NCBI GenBank assembly: GCA_029945495.1
Contig: JAQSCR010000451.1
Coordinates: forward strand, 1-13,209
From: Pseudolabrys sp.
GTDB taxonomy: Bacteria; Pseudomonadota; Alphaproteobacteria; Rhizobiales; Xanthobacteraceae
Reading direction: 5' to 3'
Length of the DNA: 13,209 bases
Both the position numbers and the translations under genes were made by a program. The notes beneath the pieces were generated by a model. It worked only from the letters and a program-made list of their open reading frames with translations. It did no database searches and was not told the origin of the DNA. Shown piece after piece: positions 1 through 7,061 of this stretch (positions are counted from its first letter, which is position 1; each line of letters begins with the position of its first letter).

Positions 1-47
1 AGGCTGTAGAAGATTTCTTCGTTCAGCAACTCATCGCGTAGTTTCCG
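1..47 (-). pseudogene. IS3-family transposase (OrfB) fragment, cut by left edge
   Basis: The minus-strand frame reads RKLRDELLNEEIFYS and then leaves the window. This resembles the block after the last catalytic region of IS3-family (IS407-like) OrfB integrases, usually of the form FN-x-[KR]-LRDE-x-LN-x-E-x-F-x-SL. The expected preceding residues (ESFN) are absent. A TGA at 48-50 precedes the fragment directly, and the 40 codons before that do not look like transposase, so the reading frame is broken here. It is probably an insertion-sequence remnant at the edge of the cluster. The match rests on 15 residues, so it is tentative. No terminal inverted repeat or target duplication was seen. Confidence 0.5.
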
Positions 48-172
48 TCATGGCGTGCACCTCGACGGAGCGGAAAGTACGCCGAGCGGTACAACAATGA
101 CTTCGGCCATGCATTCTAAGTGGTTGTGAACAATAAATAATATCGCCCAACCCGCCCTCTCCATCATCGGGG

Positions 173-204
173 CAATTGAGAATTGTCAATTGATATCAGT
201 CATT
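173..204. promoter_or_regulatory. Two overlapping dyads, ATTGA-N6-TCAAT type
   Basis: Positions 173-192 read CAATTGAGAATTGTCAATTG, with 7-bp perfect arms around a 6-bp spacer (core ATTGA-N6-TCAAT at 175-190). A second, imperfect copy (ATTGA-N6-TCATT) follows at 189-204, sharing two bases with the first. The same core, perfect, recurs at 9300-9315 upstream of the RutA-like gene. A TTGACA hexamer on the minus strand (184-189) and a TTGTCA...TATGTT pair on the plus strand (183-188, 205-210) overlap the dyads, so the site could be an operator over a promoter. No convincing gene start lies next to it in the window. The cognate regulator is unknown. Confidence 0.45.
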
Positions 205-214
205 TATGTTAGGT

Positions 215-237
215 GGAGGCGGGACAACTTCGCCTCC
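215..237. other. 7-bp perfect stem-loop
   Basis: GGAGGCG (215-221) and CGCCTCC (231-237) form a perfect 7-bp stem with a 9-base loop. No T-run follows on either strand, so it is not a standard intrinsic terminator. It lies downstream of the five-gene minus operon and next to the dyads at 173-204. Confidence 0.35.
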
Positions 238-376
238 GGTGCTGCATCCCTATACGGCCCTGACCGGCATCAGACAAGGCAAGACGAATGCCCCTCCAGG
301 CGGCGACCTTCGACCGGAAACGCGCACACACTTTCGCTTCTGCCTTGATACCCATAATTGAATTCGGGCCGGACCG

Positions 377-398
377 AAAAATGCCGTCCGCGACGCCG
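377..398 (-). terminator. Weak candidate intrinsic terminator after the five-gene operon
   Basis: Read on the minus strand, a short GC-rich hairpin (CGTC-GCG-GACG, with an outer G-C pair across a G-G mismatch) begins 3 bases after the stop codon at 402-404. It is followed by five Ts (377-381). The position is right for the end of the operon, but the stem is short. The rest of 48-401 shows no gene that I can support. Confidence 0.35.
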
Positions 399-401
399 AC
401 G

Positions 402-1301
402 TCAGCGCGCGTCAGAACTTTCCGGTGGCGAGTTTACGCTCGTAAAATGCTCGGCGATTTGGCCCGCCGTCGTGAACCAGATCGAATCCGCGCTGCGTGA
501 AATGTGTTCGAGAACGCGGCGGAATTGCCGCAGCCGGAACGGCTGACCAACGATGAAACTATGGATGGTGATGCCCAGCGCCAGCGGCTGCCTGTGCGAC
601 TGCGCAAGCATCTCGTCGAACTGGCCGATGGCCATATCGGCGAATTCCGCCGAGGTGCCGTGGTGAAGAACGACCATCGGTACGTCATTGACTTCGTGCG
701 GATAAGGAACGCTGAGCAGCGGGCCGCTTCGCGTTTTCATCCAGACCGGCTGATCGTCCATAGGCCAGTCCAAAGTATAACGATAGCCGGCCTCGACCAG
801 CAGGTCTTCGGTCAGCGCGCTCGGGTGCGCGCCGGGCGACATCCAGCCGCCAGGCGGTTTGCCTTCATTCCGCTTGATCGCGTCGGTTACCTCGGCAATG
901 AGCCGACGCTCGTCCGATTCCGACATTCCATTTGCATTTTCCGAATTGGTCCGGCCGTGAGCGACGATTTCATCGCCACGCGCGCGAAAGGCCGCGATCA
1001 GTTCCGGGCAATGGTCGTAACAGGCCGTATTCAGCAACACCGAGAGCGGCAATTCAAATTCTTCAAACAGCTCCAGCAAACGCCAGCCGCCGACGCGGTT
1101 GCCATATTCGCGCCAACCCCAGTTATAGGAATTGGGATAGTTGAGGCCCGGCGAGTAAGGCAGGCCGAGGCCCGAGCCATACGAAAAATGCTCGACACAC
1201 AGCGCGACATAGACGGCGAGCCTCTTGTTTCCGGGCCATGCGAAATCGGGCCTGCCGCGGATGCCTTGATAGTCAAAACGCGGATTGATTTTGAACTCCA
1301 T
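402..1301 (-). CDS. Polysaccharide deacetylase-family protein (PuuE/allantoinase-like)
   Basis: 299 aa, cytoplasmic (no signal peptide). It looks like the NodB-fold carbohydrate-esterase-4 branch that includes PuuE-type allantoinases and acts on small C-N substrates, not on polymers. Visible blocks: the first beta strand RLAVYVALCVEHFSYG (27-42, E37/H38 at the metal-site position), ELPLSVLLNT (83-92), GDEIVAHGRTNSE (109-121), GGWMSPGAHPS (151-161), YTLDWPMDDQPVWM (175-188) and GITIHSFIVGQP (243-254, H247). The usual H-x3-H metal motif reads H115-x3-N119. The start is chosen at ATG 1299-1301: a GGAGAG precedes it and only one base separates it from the upstream stop, implying translational coupling. 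It is the last gene of the operon. Hydrolysis of an amide or ring C-N bond is inferred. Confidence 0.85.
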   Translation of the reverse strand: MEFKINPRFDYQGIRGRPDFAWPGNKRLAVYVALCVEHFSYGSGLGLPYSPGLNYPNSYNWGWREYGNRVGGWRLLELFEEFELPLSVLLNTACYDHCPELIAAFRARGDEIVAHGRTNSENANGMSESDERRLIAEVTDAIKRNEGKPPGGWMSPGAHPSALTEDLLVEAGYRYTLDWPMDDQPVWMKTRSGPLLSVPYPHEVNDVPMVVLHHGTSAEFADMAIGQFDEMLAQSHRQPLALGITIHSFIVGQPFRLRQFRRVLEHISRSADSIWFTTAGQIAEHFTSVNSPPESSDAR

Positions 1302-1302
1302 A

Positions 1303-2547
1303 TCATCTCTCCATCGAAGCGGGTCTGCACAGCATGCCAGCAGGCCGTACAAAGCTACGCCGACCGTGCTTGAACCCCATGAGCGGTTGAGCAATCTCAG
1401 CGATCGCCATGGCGGCGCTCCGGCAATCCAGCACGACCAGATCGGCGGGGTTGCCAATGGCGATGCCGTAGCCGTCAAGATTCATCAATCGCGCCGGCGA
1501 TGTCGTTACCAGTTCGAGACACGCCGCGATGTCATTGAGGGCGCCCGCCTGCGCCACATTGGCATAGAGATTGGCCATCCGGACCAAAGAGCAATCGCCG
1601 AATGGCGTGAATGGATTGAGCACGTTGTTGGTGGCGATCGAACAAGTCACGCCGTGACCGGCCAGGCGATGCGCCGGTGCGACGCCGCGCGGGACGTTAT
1701 GATCGTGGCCACGCCCCATCAGGAACAGGTCGGTCGACGGCAACACCGTCACCGCGACACCCGTGCTGGCGAGCCGGCGCGCCACGATTTCGAGCTGAGC
1801 CAGCGGCAAAGCCGACAGCTTGGTGACGTGCCCGACCGCGACACGCCCGCCATAACCATGCGCCTCCGTCTGCCGGCAGACCTCGTCAATATGCATCCAG
1901 GATGTGTCGAGGTCGAAGTCGAGGTGGAAATCGACGTCGATATCGAAGCGGCGCGCAAGGTCGAAGATACGCGCGATCTGGCCGTGCGGATCGCTATCGG
2001 TGTAGGGACATCCGCCGATCAGGTCCGCGCCGTTGTCGCAAGCCGCTACCAGCAATTCGTCGGTACCCGGATCGTTCAGCAATCCTTCCTGCGGAAACAC
2101 GCAAATCTCCAGATCGATCGCCCAGGCATAGTCCTGCTTCAGCCGTTTGATGGCGGCAAAGCCGCGTAAGCCGATGCGCGGATCGACCTCGACGTGGGTG
2201 CGCATATGCGTCGTGCCCTGAAGGATCGCCTTTTCCAGCGTCAAACGGCCGCGAGCGTAGATATCGACTTCGGTAAAGGCGCGTTTGGCGGCGGCGACCT
2301 GAGCAATCGCCTCCGGCAAGGTGCCCTGTTCACATGTGCAACGATCGAGAATGCAGGACTTATCGAGGTGCACGTGGCTGTCGACGAAGCCGGCGGTGAC
2401 GAGGCGGCCGTCTAGGTCTTCCGACGGCGCATCCGCCGCGATCGACGGCGCGATCTCGGCGATGCGCCCCTGCACGATGCCGATATCAACCGGCGTTTCG
2501 CCGCCGTTCTGTATCTTCGCCTTGCGAAGCACAAGATCGAAGGTCAT
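1303..2547 (-). CDS. CodA/AtzC-like amidohydrolase with altered active site
   Basis: 414 aa. TIM-barrel metal-dependent hydrolase of the cytosine deaminase group. Blocks align with E. coli CodA by eye: FVDSHVHLDKS (54-64, metal ligands H58 and H60), TTHMRTHVEVD (112-122), FPQEGLLNDP (151-160), DFHLDFDLD (206-214, H208), VGHVTKL (238-244, H240) and SPARLMNLDGYGIAIGNPADLVVL toward the C-terminus. Two key positions differ. The CodA catalytic Glu of HCDE falls on F211, and the metal-binding Asp of GHDD falls on N307 in ATNNVLNP. The fold and metal centre are probably kept while the chemistry may differ from deamination. ATG 2545-2547 was chosen over TTG at 2548-2550 because a GGGGG run sits 8 bases upstream. 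The gap to the M20 stop is 3 bases. Confidence 0.85.
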   Translation of the reverse strand: MTFDLVLRKAKIQNGGETPVDIGIVQGRIAEIAPSIAADAPSEDLDGRLVTAGFVDSHVHLDKSCILDRCTCEQGTLPEAIAQVAAAKRAFTEVDIYARGRLTLEKAILQGTTHMRTHVEVDPRIGLRGFAAIKRLKQDYAWAIDLEICVFPQEGLLNDPGTDELLVAACDNGADLIGGCPYTDSDPHGQIARIFDLARRFDIDVDFHLDFDLDTSWMHIDEVCRQTEAHGYGGRVAVGHVTKLSALPLAQLEIVARRLASTGVAVTVLPSTDLFLMGRGHDHNVPRGVAPAHRLAGHGVTCSIATNNVLNPFTPFGDCSLVRMANLYANVAQAGALNDIAACLELVTTSPARLMNLDGYGIAIGNPADLVVLDCRSAAMAIAEIAQPLMGFKHGRRSFVRPAGMLCRPASMER

Positions 2548-2550
2548 CAA

Positions 2551-3804
2551 TTAAGCCCCCACGACATTGAGCAAATCGAACGCGGTCAGCGCGAAGATGT
2601 CGCCGAGGGCCAGCAATTCAGCGACGTCGACATATTCGTCGGCGTTGCCCATGTTGTATGGCGTGAGCCCGCACACCACCGTCGGCACGCCGGCGCGGCG
2701 ATACAGCCGGGCATCCGAGGCACCGACCCGCATGTTGCGTACTGGCGGCGCGCCGAGCACCGCGGCGCAATTGCGCGCAAGCAGTTCGATCACTTCGTGG
2801 TCGGGCGGCGTCCAGGTCGGCTCATAGCGGCGCTCGATGACACATTCGACGCCCTCCTGCCCGGCCACCGCGCGAAGAATGTCGCGTTCGATCTGGGCAA
2901 CCGTGACGCCGACCGGAATGCGGATGTCAGCTGTCGCCTCCGCGCTGTCGCTGACAAGGTTGCGCAAACGGCCGCCTTTGATGGTGCCGATGGTGACGGT
3001 GACGGACCGGAGCACGTCGCTTTCGCCCGCGCCCGAGAGCGGTTCGGAAATCGCGGCGGCCTCGCCGATGGCGGCCGTCACAGCGGCGGGAGCATTGACC
3101 TTAAAATGGCGCAGCTTCTGAAGCTCGCCGATCACCGCCAGCAACTTATCGATGGCGCTGTCGCCGCGATGGACGTGGGCGGCGTGCGACGAGCGGCCGC
3201 GCGCCCGCAAGGTCAGCCAGATCATCCCTTTTTCACCGAAGCGCAGCACGCGCGGCGATCCGGCATCGGCGCTGATCATGGCGTCGCCCTTGGCGTGCGG
3301 CACGGTATCCAGCAGAAACTGCGAACCCAGTTCGCCCATCGTCTCTTCGTCGCCGGCAAAGGTCGCCACCACTTCGCCGGCGAAAAACTCGCGGTGCCGG
3401 GCCAGTTGACGGAGAGCGAACAGAATAGCGGCTAGGCCGCTCTTCATGTCCGAACTGCCGAGGCCATAAAGACGACCGTCGCGTTCTTCACCCGACGGGT
3501 CCGCCGTCCACCGCGCGGGGTCGGCCAAGGGAAACGTGTCCATATGGCCGTTGAAGATAAGCCGCCGGCCCGGCCGGGCGCCGCGAACCCGCATGACAAG
3601 ATTGGCGATGTGCGGTGCGCTCGCGTGCCGTTCAAATTCGATCGCCGGAACATCGGCAACAAGACGCTCGACCGCATCGGCCATGCCACGCGTGTCGCCG
3701 AATGGCGTTTCACAGCGGAAGGCAATCAGCGCCTTCGCCATTGCGGGCAGCCTGTCACGCTCTCGGCGAAGATCGACGGCGAATGTTGCGCGTGCGCCTG
3801 TCAC
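2551..3804 (-). CDS. M20-family metal-dependent deacylase/peptidase (ArgE/DapE-like)
   Basis: 417 aa. M20 enzymes use two zinc ions to hydrolyse N-acyl or peptide bonds of small substrates. Seen: NGHMDTFP (85-92, H87 and D89), GLGSSDMKSG (114-123, bridging D119), GDEET (151-155, catalytic and metal Glu pair), SADAG (178-182, D180), then the dimerisation-domain segment with GRSSHAAHVHRGDSAID (203-219). The C-terminal block GLTPYNMGNADEYVDV lacks the His normally two residues before the DE pair (ArgE has AHQPDEY); Gly is there. The start is GTG at 3802-3804, which overlaps the preceding gene's TGA by four bases (GTGA). N-acyl amino acid, carbamoyl or similar amide hydrolysis is plausible; no specific substrate can be assigned. 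Confidence 0.87.
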   Translation of the reverse strand: MTGARATFAVDLRRERDRLPAMAKALIAFRCETPFGDTRGMADAVERLVADVPAIEFERHASAPHIANLVMRVRGARPGRRLIFNGHMDTFPLADPARWTADPSGEERDGRLYGLGSSDMKSGLAAILFALRQLARHREFFAGEVVATFAGDEETMGELGSQFLLDTVPHAKGDAMISADAGSPRVLRFGEKGMIWLTLRARGRSSHAAHVHRGDSAIDKLLAVIGELQKLRHFKVNAPAAVTAAIGEAAAISEPLSGAGESDVLRSVTVTIGTIKGGRLRNLVSDSAEATADIRIPVGVTVAQIERDILRAVAGQEGVECVIERRYEPTWTPPDHEVIELLARNCAAVLGAPPVRNMRVGASDARLYRRAGVPTVVCGLTPYNMGNADEYVDVAELLALGDIFALTAFDLLNVVGA

Positions 3805-4799
3805 AGCAGGCCTAAGGTTGCGACACGCTCGCCGGTGGTGACGGTGCTCAACGTCGTAGCGCGGACAAACAATCCGTCAACCGGCGCGACGAACCGCTCG
3901 ACCTCATCGCCGAATATATCGATGACCCGGCACAGCAGATCGCCCTGCTTGACGGCCTGACCGAGCTTTACCTCGGTGATAAGCAGGCCGCCGCGGCTGG
4001 CACGGAGGCCGAGGAAGTCGCGCATGACATGGGTGACGGCCGGGACTTCAATGGTACCGTCGATCATCTTGAAATGCCTTAGCAGGTTGAGAACACAGGC
4101 AGCACCGGTCGCAACGGACCCCTCTTCGAGGCGTCCACCCTCGCCGATTTCGAAGGTCAGGGCCGGAATGCCGGCCTTGGTCGCTTCGACGCAGAGGATG
4201 CCGTCGCTGACATACATCCCGCGATCGCCGCGCATGACCCAACCGGTGCCAAGAGCGCGGCCCATTTCCTCCGCGACTTGCGCCGCTGGACCGATGCCGG
4301 CGTGCGGCAGGATCGCGATCGGCACGTAGCGGCCGCCGCGGGTCGGCGTGTGAATGTCGAGGGCGAAATCGCATTTGCGGATCATCCGGAACAAGGTTGC
4401 CGCGACAACCTGCGCGAGGTTGCCGTCCGCCTGGCCCGGAAAACAGGTCCACGCATCCGCCGGCGCCTGATCGAGCGGCGACTTGAGGAATTGCGCCAGC
4501 GGAAGGCGATGGTCCGAATAGAGCGAAGGCGGATGTTGAACCGGCACGCAGACGATGCTGCCCGCAAGCTGTTGCACATCGACCTGCTGCAGCGCCCGCG
4601 CCACCAGCGCTATGCTGTTGACTTCGTCGCCATGGATGCCGGCGCCGATGTAAAGCCGCGGGCCCGGCCGGGCGCCGTTCATCACCATCACCGGCATCGA
4701 CACCGCCGTACCGTCGGCAAGCTGCATGAAAGGAACGCGGGTGCGTTGCATGGCGCCGGGCGGAACGGAAAGCCCCTCGAACTCGAATACGGCGCTCAT
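3801..4799 (-). CDS. Succinylglutamate desuccinylase/aspartoacylase-family hydrolase
   Basis: 332 aa. AstE/AspA-type zinc hydrolase (M14-like fold), which removes acyl groups from N-acylated amino acids. Seen: GAGIHGDEVNS (53-62, zinc ligands H56 and E59), SIVCVPVQHPPS (81-92), DFALDIHTPTRGG (144-156, third ligand H150) and LTFEIGEGG (214-222, candidate catalytic E217). A C-terminal beta-rich domain of about 80 residues (VTHVMRDFLGLRASRGGLLI...VKQGDLLCRVIDIFG) resembles the biotinyl-lipoyl-like tail common in this family. The residue set looks complete. The ATG is 3 bases after the HpaB-like stop and the 3' end overlaps the M20 gene. Two deacylases in a row suggest sequential or alternative amide hydrolysis of one pathway intermediate (inference). 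Confidence 0.88.
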   Translation of the reverse strand: MSAVFEFEGLSVPPGAMQRTRVPFMQLADGTAVSMPVMVMNGARPGPRLYIGAGIHGDEVNSIALVARALQQVDVQQLAGSIVCVPVQHPPSLYSDHRLPLAQFLKSPLDQAPADAWTCFPGQADGNLAQVVAATLFRMIRKCDFALDIHTPTRGGRYVPIAILPHAGIGPAAQVAEEMGRALGTGWVMRGDRGMYVSDGILCVEATKAGIPALTFEIGEGGRLEEGSVATGAACVLNLLRHFKMIDGTIEVPAVTHVMRDFLGLRASRGGLLITEVKLGQAVKQGDLLCRVIDIFGDEVERFVAPVDGLFVRATTLSTVTTGERVATLGLL

Positions 4800-4802
4800 C
4801 CG

Positions 4803-6296
4803 TCACCCTCCCGCCGCAAGCCGGCCGGCAACCACTGCGGACTTTTGCGCCATCGGCGTAGCCGCCAGCATGCGGTCGACAGCCTCGGTCGTCTTGGCCC
4901 AGTTGAAAGTGCGATAGGCCATGCCGGTAGTGACCAATTTGGCGCCGGAATAGAACATTTCGTACTGCAGATGACGCGACGCAAATTCCGAGCCGATGGC
5001 GTCCCAGACCAGTTTGAACAGCTGAATGCGGTCGGCCGCCGACATCACCGGCGAGTATTGGGTCTTGCCAATGTACGAGGCGATTTCCGGATTCTCGAGA
5101 TCGGCCACCGAGGACGGCAGCATCATGACGCCGCCGCCGCATAACTCTCGCAAAGTATGGATGACCTTTGGATAGATTAATTGCGACTGGACTTGCGAGG
5201 CGTAGAGCAGTTCCTTGTCAGGCAGGTAATACGGCCCGTACTGGTAGCCCTTGGCTTCCATGCCGAGCACGTAAGCCTCGATGGTCGAGACGTAGCTCGA
5301 CAGTTCGCCGAGCGTCTCGCGCACCGGGGGATAGTTGATGGTGCCGATCGTCTCGGTAACCTTGCGCGCGAGGCCGACCAGAAACCTGAGCTTCACCAGC
5401 AGACGGATCTCGGCCTGGTAGTTCTGATACGAATGCGCCGGCGTTTCGTGCCACTGCGCCAGTTGGCAGGAGGTGTCGCGAATGACAAAGATACGGTCCC
5501 ACGGGATCTTGACGTCGTCGAAATTCAGCAGCGCGTCGTTTTCGTCGAACTGCGACGACAGCGGATAATCGAACGCGCTCGTCACCGCCCCTTCATAGGA
5601 GCGGCGCGACAAGAGCTTGAGGCCCTTGATGCCGATCGGGACAACCGCGGTGAAGGCGTAGCGGTCGTCATCCTTCGGCCGCAACGGCCGCAGCGTCGTG
5701 ACCAGCACCTCATCGGACAGGACGGCGCCGGTACCGAGCATCTTGGTGCCGCGCACCGTGATGCCTTCGGCGTCCTCGTCGACGATCGACACGGCAAGAT
5801 CGGCATTGCCCGCCTCGCCCGTCGCCTTCGAGCGATCGCCCTGCGGGTCGATGATGACATAAGAGACGTACAGATCGCGGTCGCGGGCATATTCATATAC
5901 GGCCTGGACGTTGCCGGACCGGCCGCCCGGGTGCGCGTCATAGATCGCGGCACCCATGCTCATCGCGGCCAGCGTCGAGGCGACATGATCGGGCGACCGG
6001 CCCATGAAGCCGTGATGCAGTTCGGCCAGCGCGACCAGCGCCTCACGCCGCTCGACCAGTTCGCGATAGGACGCCGGCAACTGCCAGCTGCGGCTGACGC
6101 GTTTGCCGGTCGGCGTCTCGTACATCATGCGCGCCGCATTGTCCGGCCGCGACTGAAAGTCGTACAGGCTTGCCACCGAACGAACCGCGTTGCGCAAGGA
6201 CGGATGGTCCGGCACCGACGCCACTTGGTTGCCGTCGAGGAAGACGCAGCGGTCGTCCCGCAAATCGCGAATGTAGTTTTCGCCGGTTCTGCTCAT
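4803..6296 (-). CDS. HpaB-family flavin-dependent monooxygenase (oxygenase component)
   Basis: 497 aa. Two-component aromatic monooxygenase related to 4-hydroxyphenylacetate 3-monooxygenase, using reduced FAD/FMN and O2. Seen: TGENYIRDLRD at the N-terminus, GFMGRSPD (about 96-103), a central beta domain with YPLSSQFDENDA (about 244-255), IPWDRIFVIRD (about 264-274), and the helical C-terminal domain with LVWDAIGSEFASRHLQYEMFYSG, all close to E. coli HpaB. ATG 6294-6296 is preferred to in-frame GTG 6300-6302 because GAGGTG, the likely ribosome site, overlaps that GTG. It is first gene of the five-gene operon and divergent from a MarR gene. No HpaC-type reductase is adjacent; the RutF-like protein at 7703-8206 could supply reduced flavin (inference). 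The substrate is unknown but probably an aromatic or heteroaromatic ring. Confidence 0.92.
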   Translation of the reverse strand: MSRTGENYIRDLRDDRCVFLDGNQVASVPDHPSLRNAVRSVASLYDFQSRPDNAARMMYETPTGKRVSRSWQLPASYRELVERREALVALAELHHGFMGRSPDHVASTLAAMSMGAAIYDAHPGGRSGNVQAVYEYARDRDLYVSYVIIDPQGDRSKATGEAGNADLAVSIVDEDAEGITVRGTKMLGTGAVLSDEVLVTTLRPLRPKDDDRYAFTAVVPIGIKGLKLLSRRSYEGAVTSAFDYPLSSQFDENDALLNFDDVKIPWDRIFVIRDTSCQLAQWHETPAHSYQNYQAEIRLLVKLRFLVGLARKVTETIGTINYPPVRETLGELSSYVSTIEAYVLGMEAKGYQYGPYYLPDKELLYASQVQSQLIYPKVIHTLRELCGGGVMMLPSSVADLENPEIASYIGKTQYSPVMSAADRIQLFKLVWDAIGSEFASRHLQYEMFYSGAKLVTTGMAYRTFNWAKTTEAVDRMLAATPMAQKSAVVAGRLAAGG

Positions 6297-6335
6297 GGTC
6301 ACCTCAACGAGAAGCCAAAACGCTAACGGTGCGTA

Positions 6336-6352
6336 TTAGTTAAGTCAATTAA
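6336..6352. promoter_or_regulatory. Candidate MarR operator between divergent genes
   Basis: TTAGTTAA-G-TCAATTAA is a 17-bp imperfect dyad (6 of 8 arm positions pair), typical in length and AT content for MarR-family sites. On the minus strand it contains TTGACT, a good -35 hexamer for the HpaB operon; the -10 is not clear. It also holds a TTAAGT direct repeat with 9-base periodicity (6340-6345, 6349-6354). Binding by the adjacent MarR protein is inferred from position. Confidence 0.45.
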
Positions 6353-6408
6353 GTATTCTCGTTTGCTCATTTGGTCTATGGTCGAATGGCCCGGGAGAAT
6401 TCGAGCCA

Positions 6409-6981
6409 ATGCCGACGAAGCGCCAACCGCAATTTCCGCCGCTTACCATTTCACGCACGGCGCTGCTCAAGGGCGGCCGTGATGACACATTCCGCAATGT
6501 CATCCAGGATCTGGTCGACTTCTCCTTCCGCCTTGCCGAAATTCGCGAGACGCTGGCGCGGCAGGCCGGGCTGACGCCGCCGCAATACCGGGTGGTCATG
6601 GAATTGGCGCGCCGGTCGCAGGTGATGCCGGCCGTCGGCGAGATCGCCGAAGCGCTCAATGTCAGCCTGCCCTTCATCACCACCGAGACGCGCCGGCTGG
6701 CGGCCGCCGGACTGATCAAAAAGATCGGCAACGCCAAGGACCGCCGGCGGGTCGACCTGTCGCTGACCGACAAGGGCAAGGCCGTCATCGAATTGTTGGC
6801 CCCTAAGCAGCGCGCGGTCAACGACGCGCTGTTCAGCGAGTTCAATGCCGCCGACATGAAGGCGCTAGGGCGCTTCGCCCACGCCTTGCTCACCGCCTCG
6901 CCCGAAGGACTGGCGCAAGCCCGCCGGCCGGCGCCGAAACCGCGCCCGCACAAGACCGCCGCGAAGCCGTCGTTAAAATAG
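6409..6981 (+). CDS. MarR-family transcriptional regulator
   Basis: 190 aa DNA-binding protein. An N-terminal helix (about 25-52) leads into a winged helix-turn-helix: LTPPQYRVVMELARR (55-69), VGEIAEALNVSLPFITTETRRLAAAGLIKKI (77-107) and the wing DRRRVDLSLTDKG (111-123), followed by the dimerisation helix. After about residue 170 there is an unusual Pro/Lys/Arg/Ala-rich basic tail (ARRPAPKPRPHKTAAKPSLK), so the protein is longer than the usual 140-160 aa. The ATG at 6409 follows a GGGAG at a somewhat long spacing. It is transcribed away from the HpaB operon and probably represses it until a phenolic or pathway ligand binds, as is common for MarR proteins near aromatic catabolism genes (inference). 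Confidence 0.93.
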   Translation: MPTKRQPQFPPLTISRTALLKGGRDDTFRNVIQDLVDFSFRLAEIRETLARQAGLTPPQYRVVMELARRSQVMPAVGEIAEALNVSLPFITTETRRLAAAGLIKKIGNAKDRRRVDLSLTDKGKAVIELLAPKQRAVNDALFSEFNAADMKALGRFAHALLTASPEGLAQARRPAPKPRPHKTAAKPSLK

Positions 6982-7007
6982 TTGTTCGGGGCTTCGTTAT
7001 TGCCTAA

Positions 7008-7053
7008 TCACTTGAAACTTTGGCACATTCGCTCACGGGCCAAAATCAAGTGA
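7008..7053 (+). promoter_or_regulatory. Two-part dyad/hairpin in the XRE-cupin leader
   Basis: TCACTTGA (7008-7015) and TCAAGTGA (7046-7053) are perfect 8-bp inverted repeats. Nested inside, TTTGGC (7019-7024) and GCCAAA (7039-7044) are perfect 6-bp repeats around a 14-base loop. Together they can form a 14-bp stem with a small internal loop. Its 3' base touches the likely GAGG ribosome site (7052-7055) of the gene starting at 7062. It could be an autoregulatory operator pair or an mRNA structure affecting translation. No T-run follows, so a terminator for the MarR gene is unlikely. Confidence 0.5.
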
Positions 7054-7061
7054 GGACTAAA

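Noticed and set aside
206..361. Plus-strand frame of 51 codons starting ATG 206, after a promoter-like TTGTCA/TATGTT pair
   Set aside because: No ribosome site, no recognisable protein pattern, and it contains the 215-237 hairpin; not supportable as a gene.
504..1373. Long plus-strand open frame (289 codons) opposite the deacetylase gene
   Set aside because: It is the antisense of a clear protein family on the minus strand; GC-rich codon bias keeps the opposite frame open, and it has no recognisable motif.
1905..1951. Repeat-like run of GTCGA/GTCGAA units
   Set aside because: It is simply the coding of the Asp-rich stretch FDIDVDFHLDFDLD in the CodA-like protein; the units are irregular and not a DNA repeat array.
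5181..6326. 381-codon plus-strand open frame opposite the HpaB-like gene
   Set aside because: The translation is rich in Arg, His and Val with no domain, while the minus strand matches HpaB throughout.
6990..7003. GG-N10-GC spacing resembling a sigma-54 promoter before the XRE-cupin gene
   Set aside because: Only the core GG, GC and TTGC agree; the rest of the -24 element does not match, unlike the two sites at 12021 and 12320.
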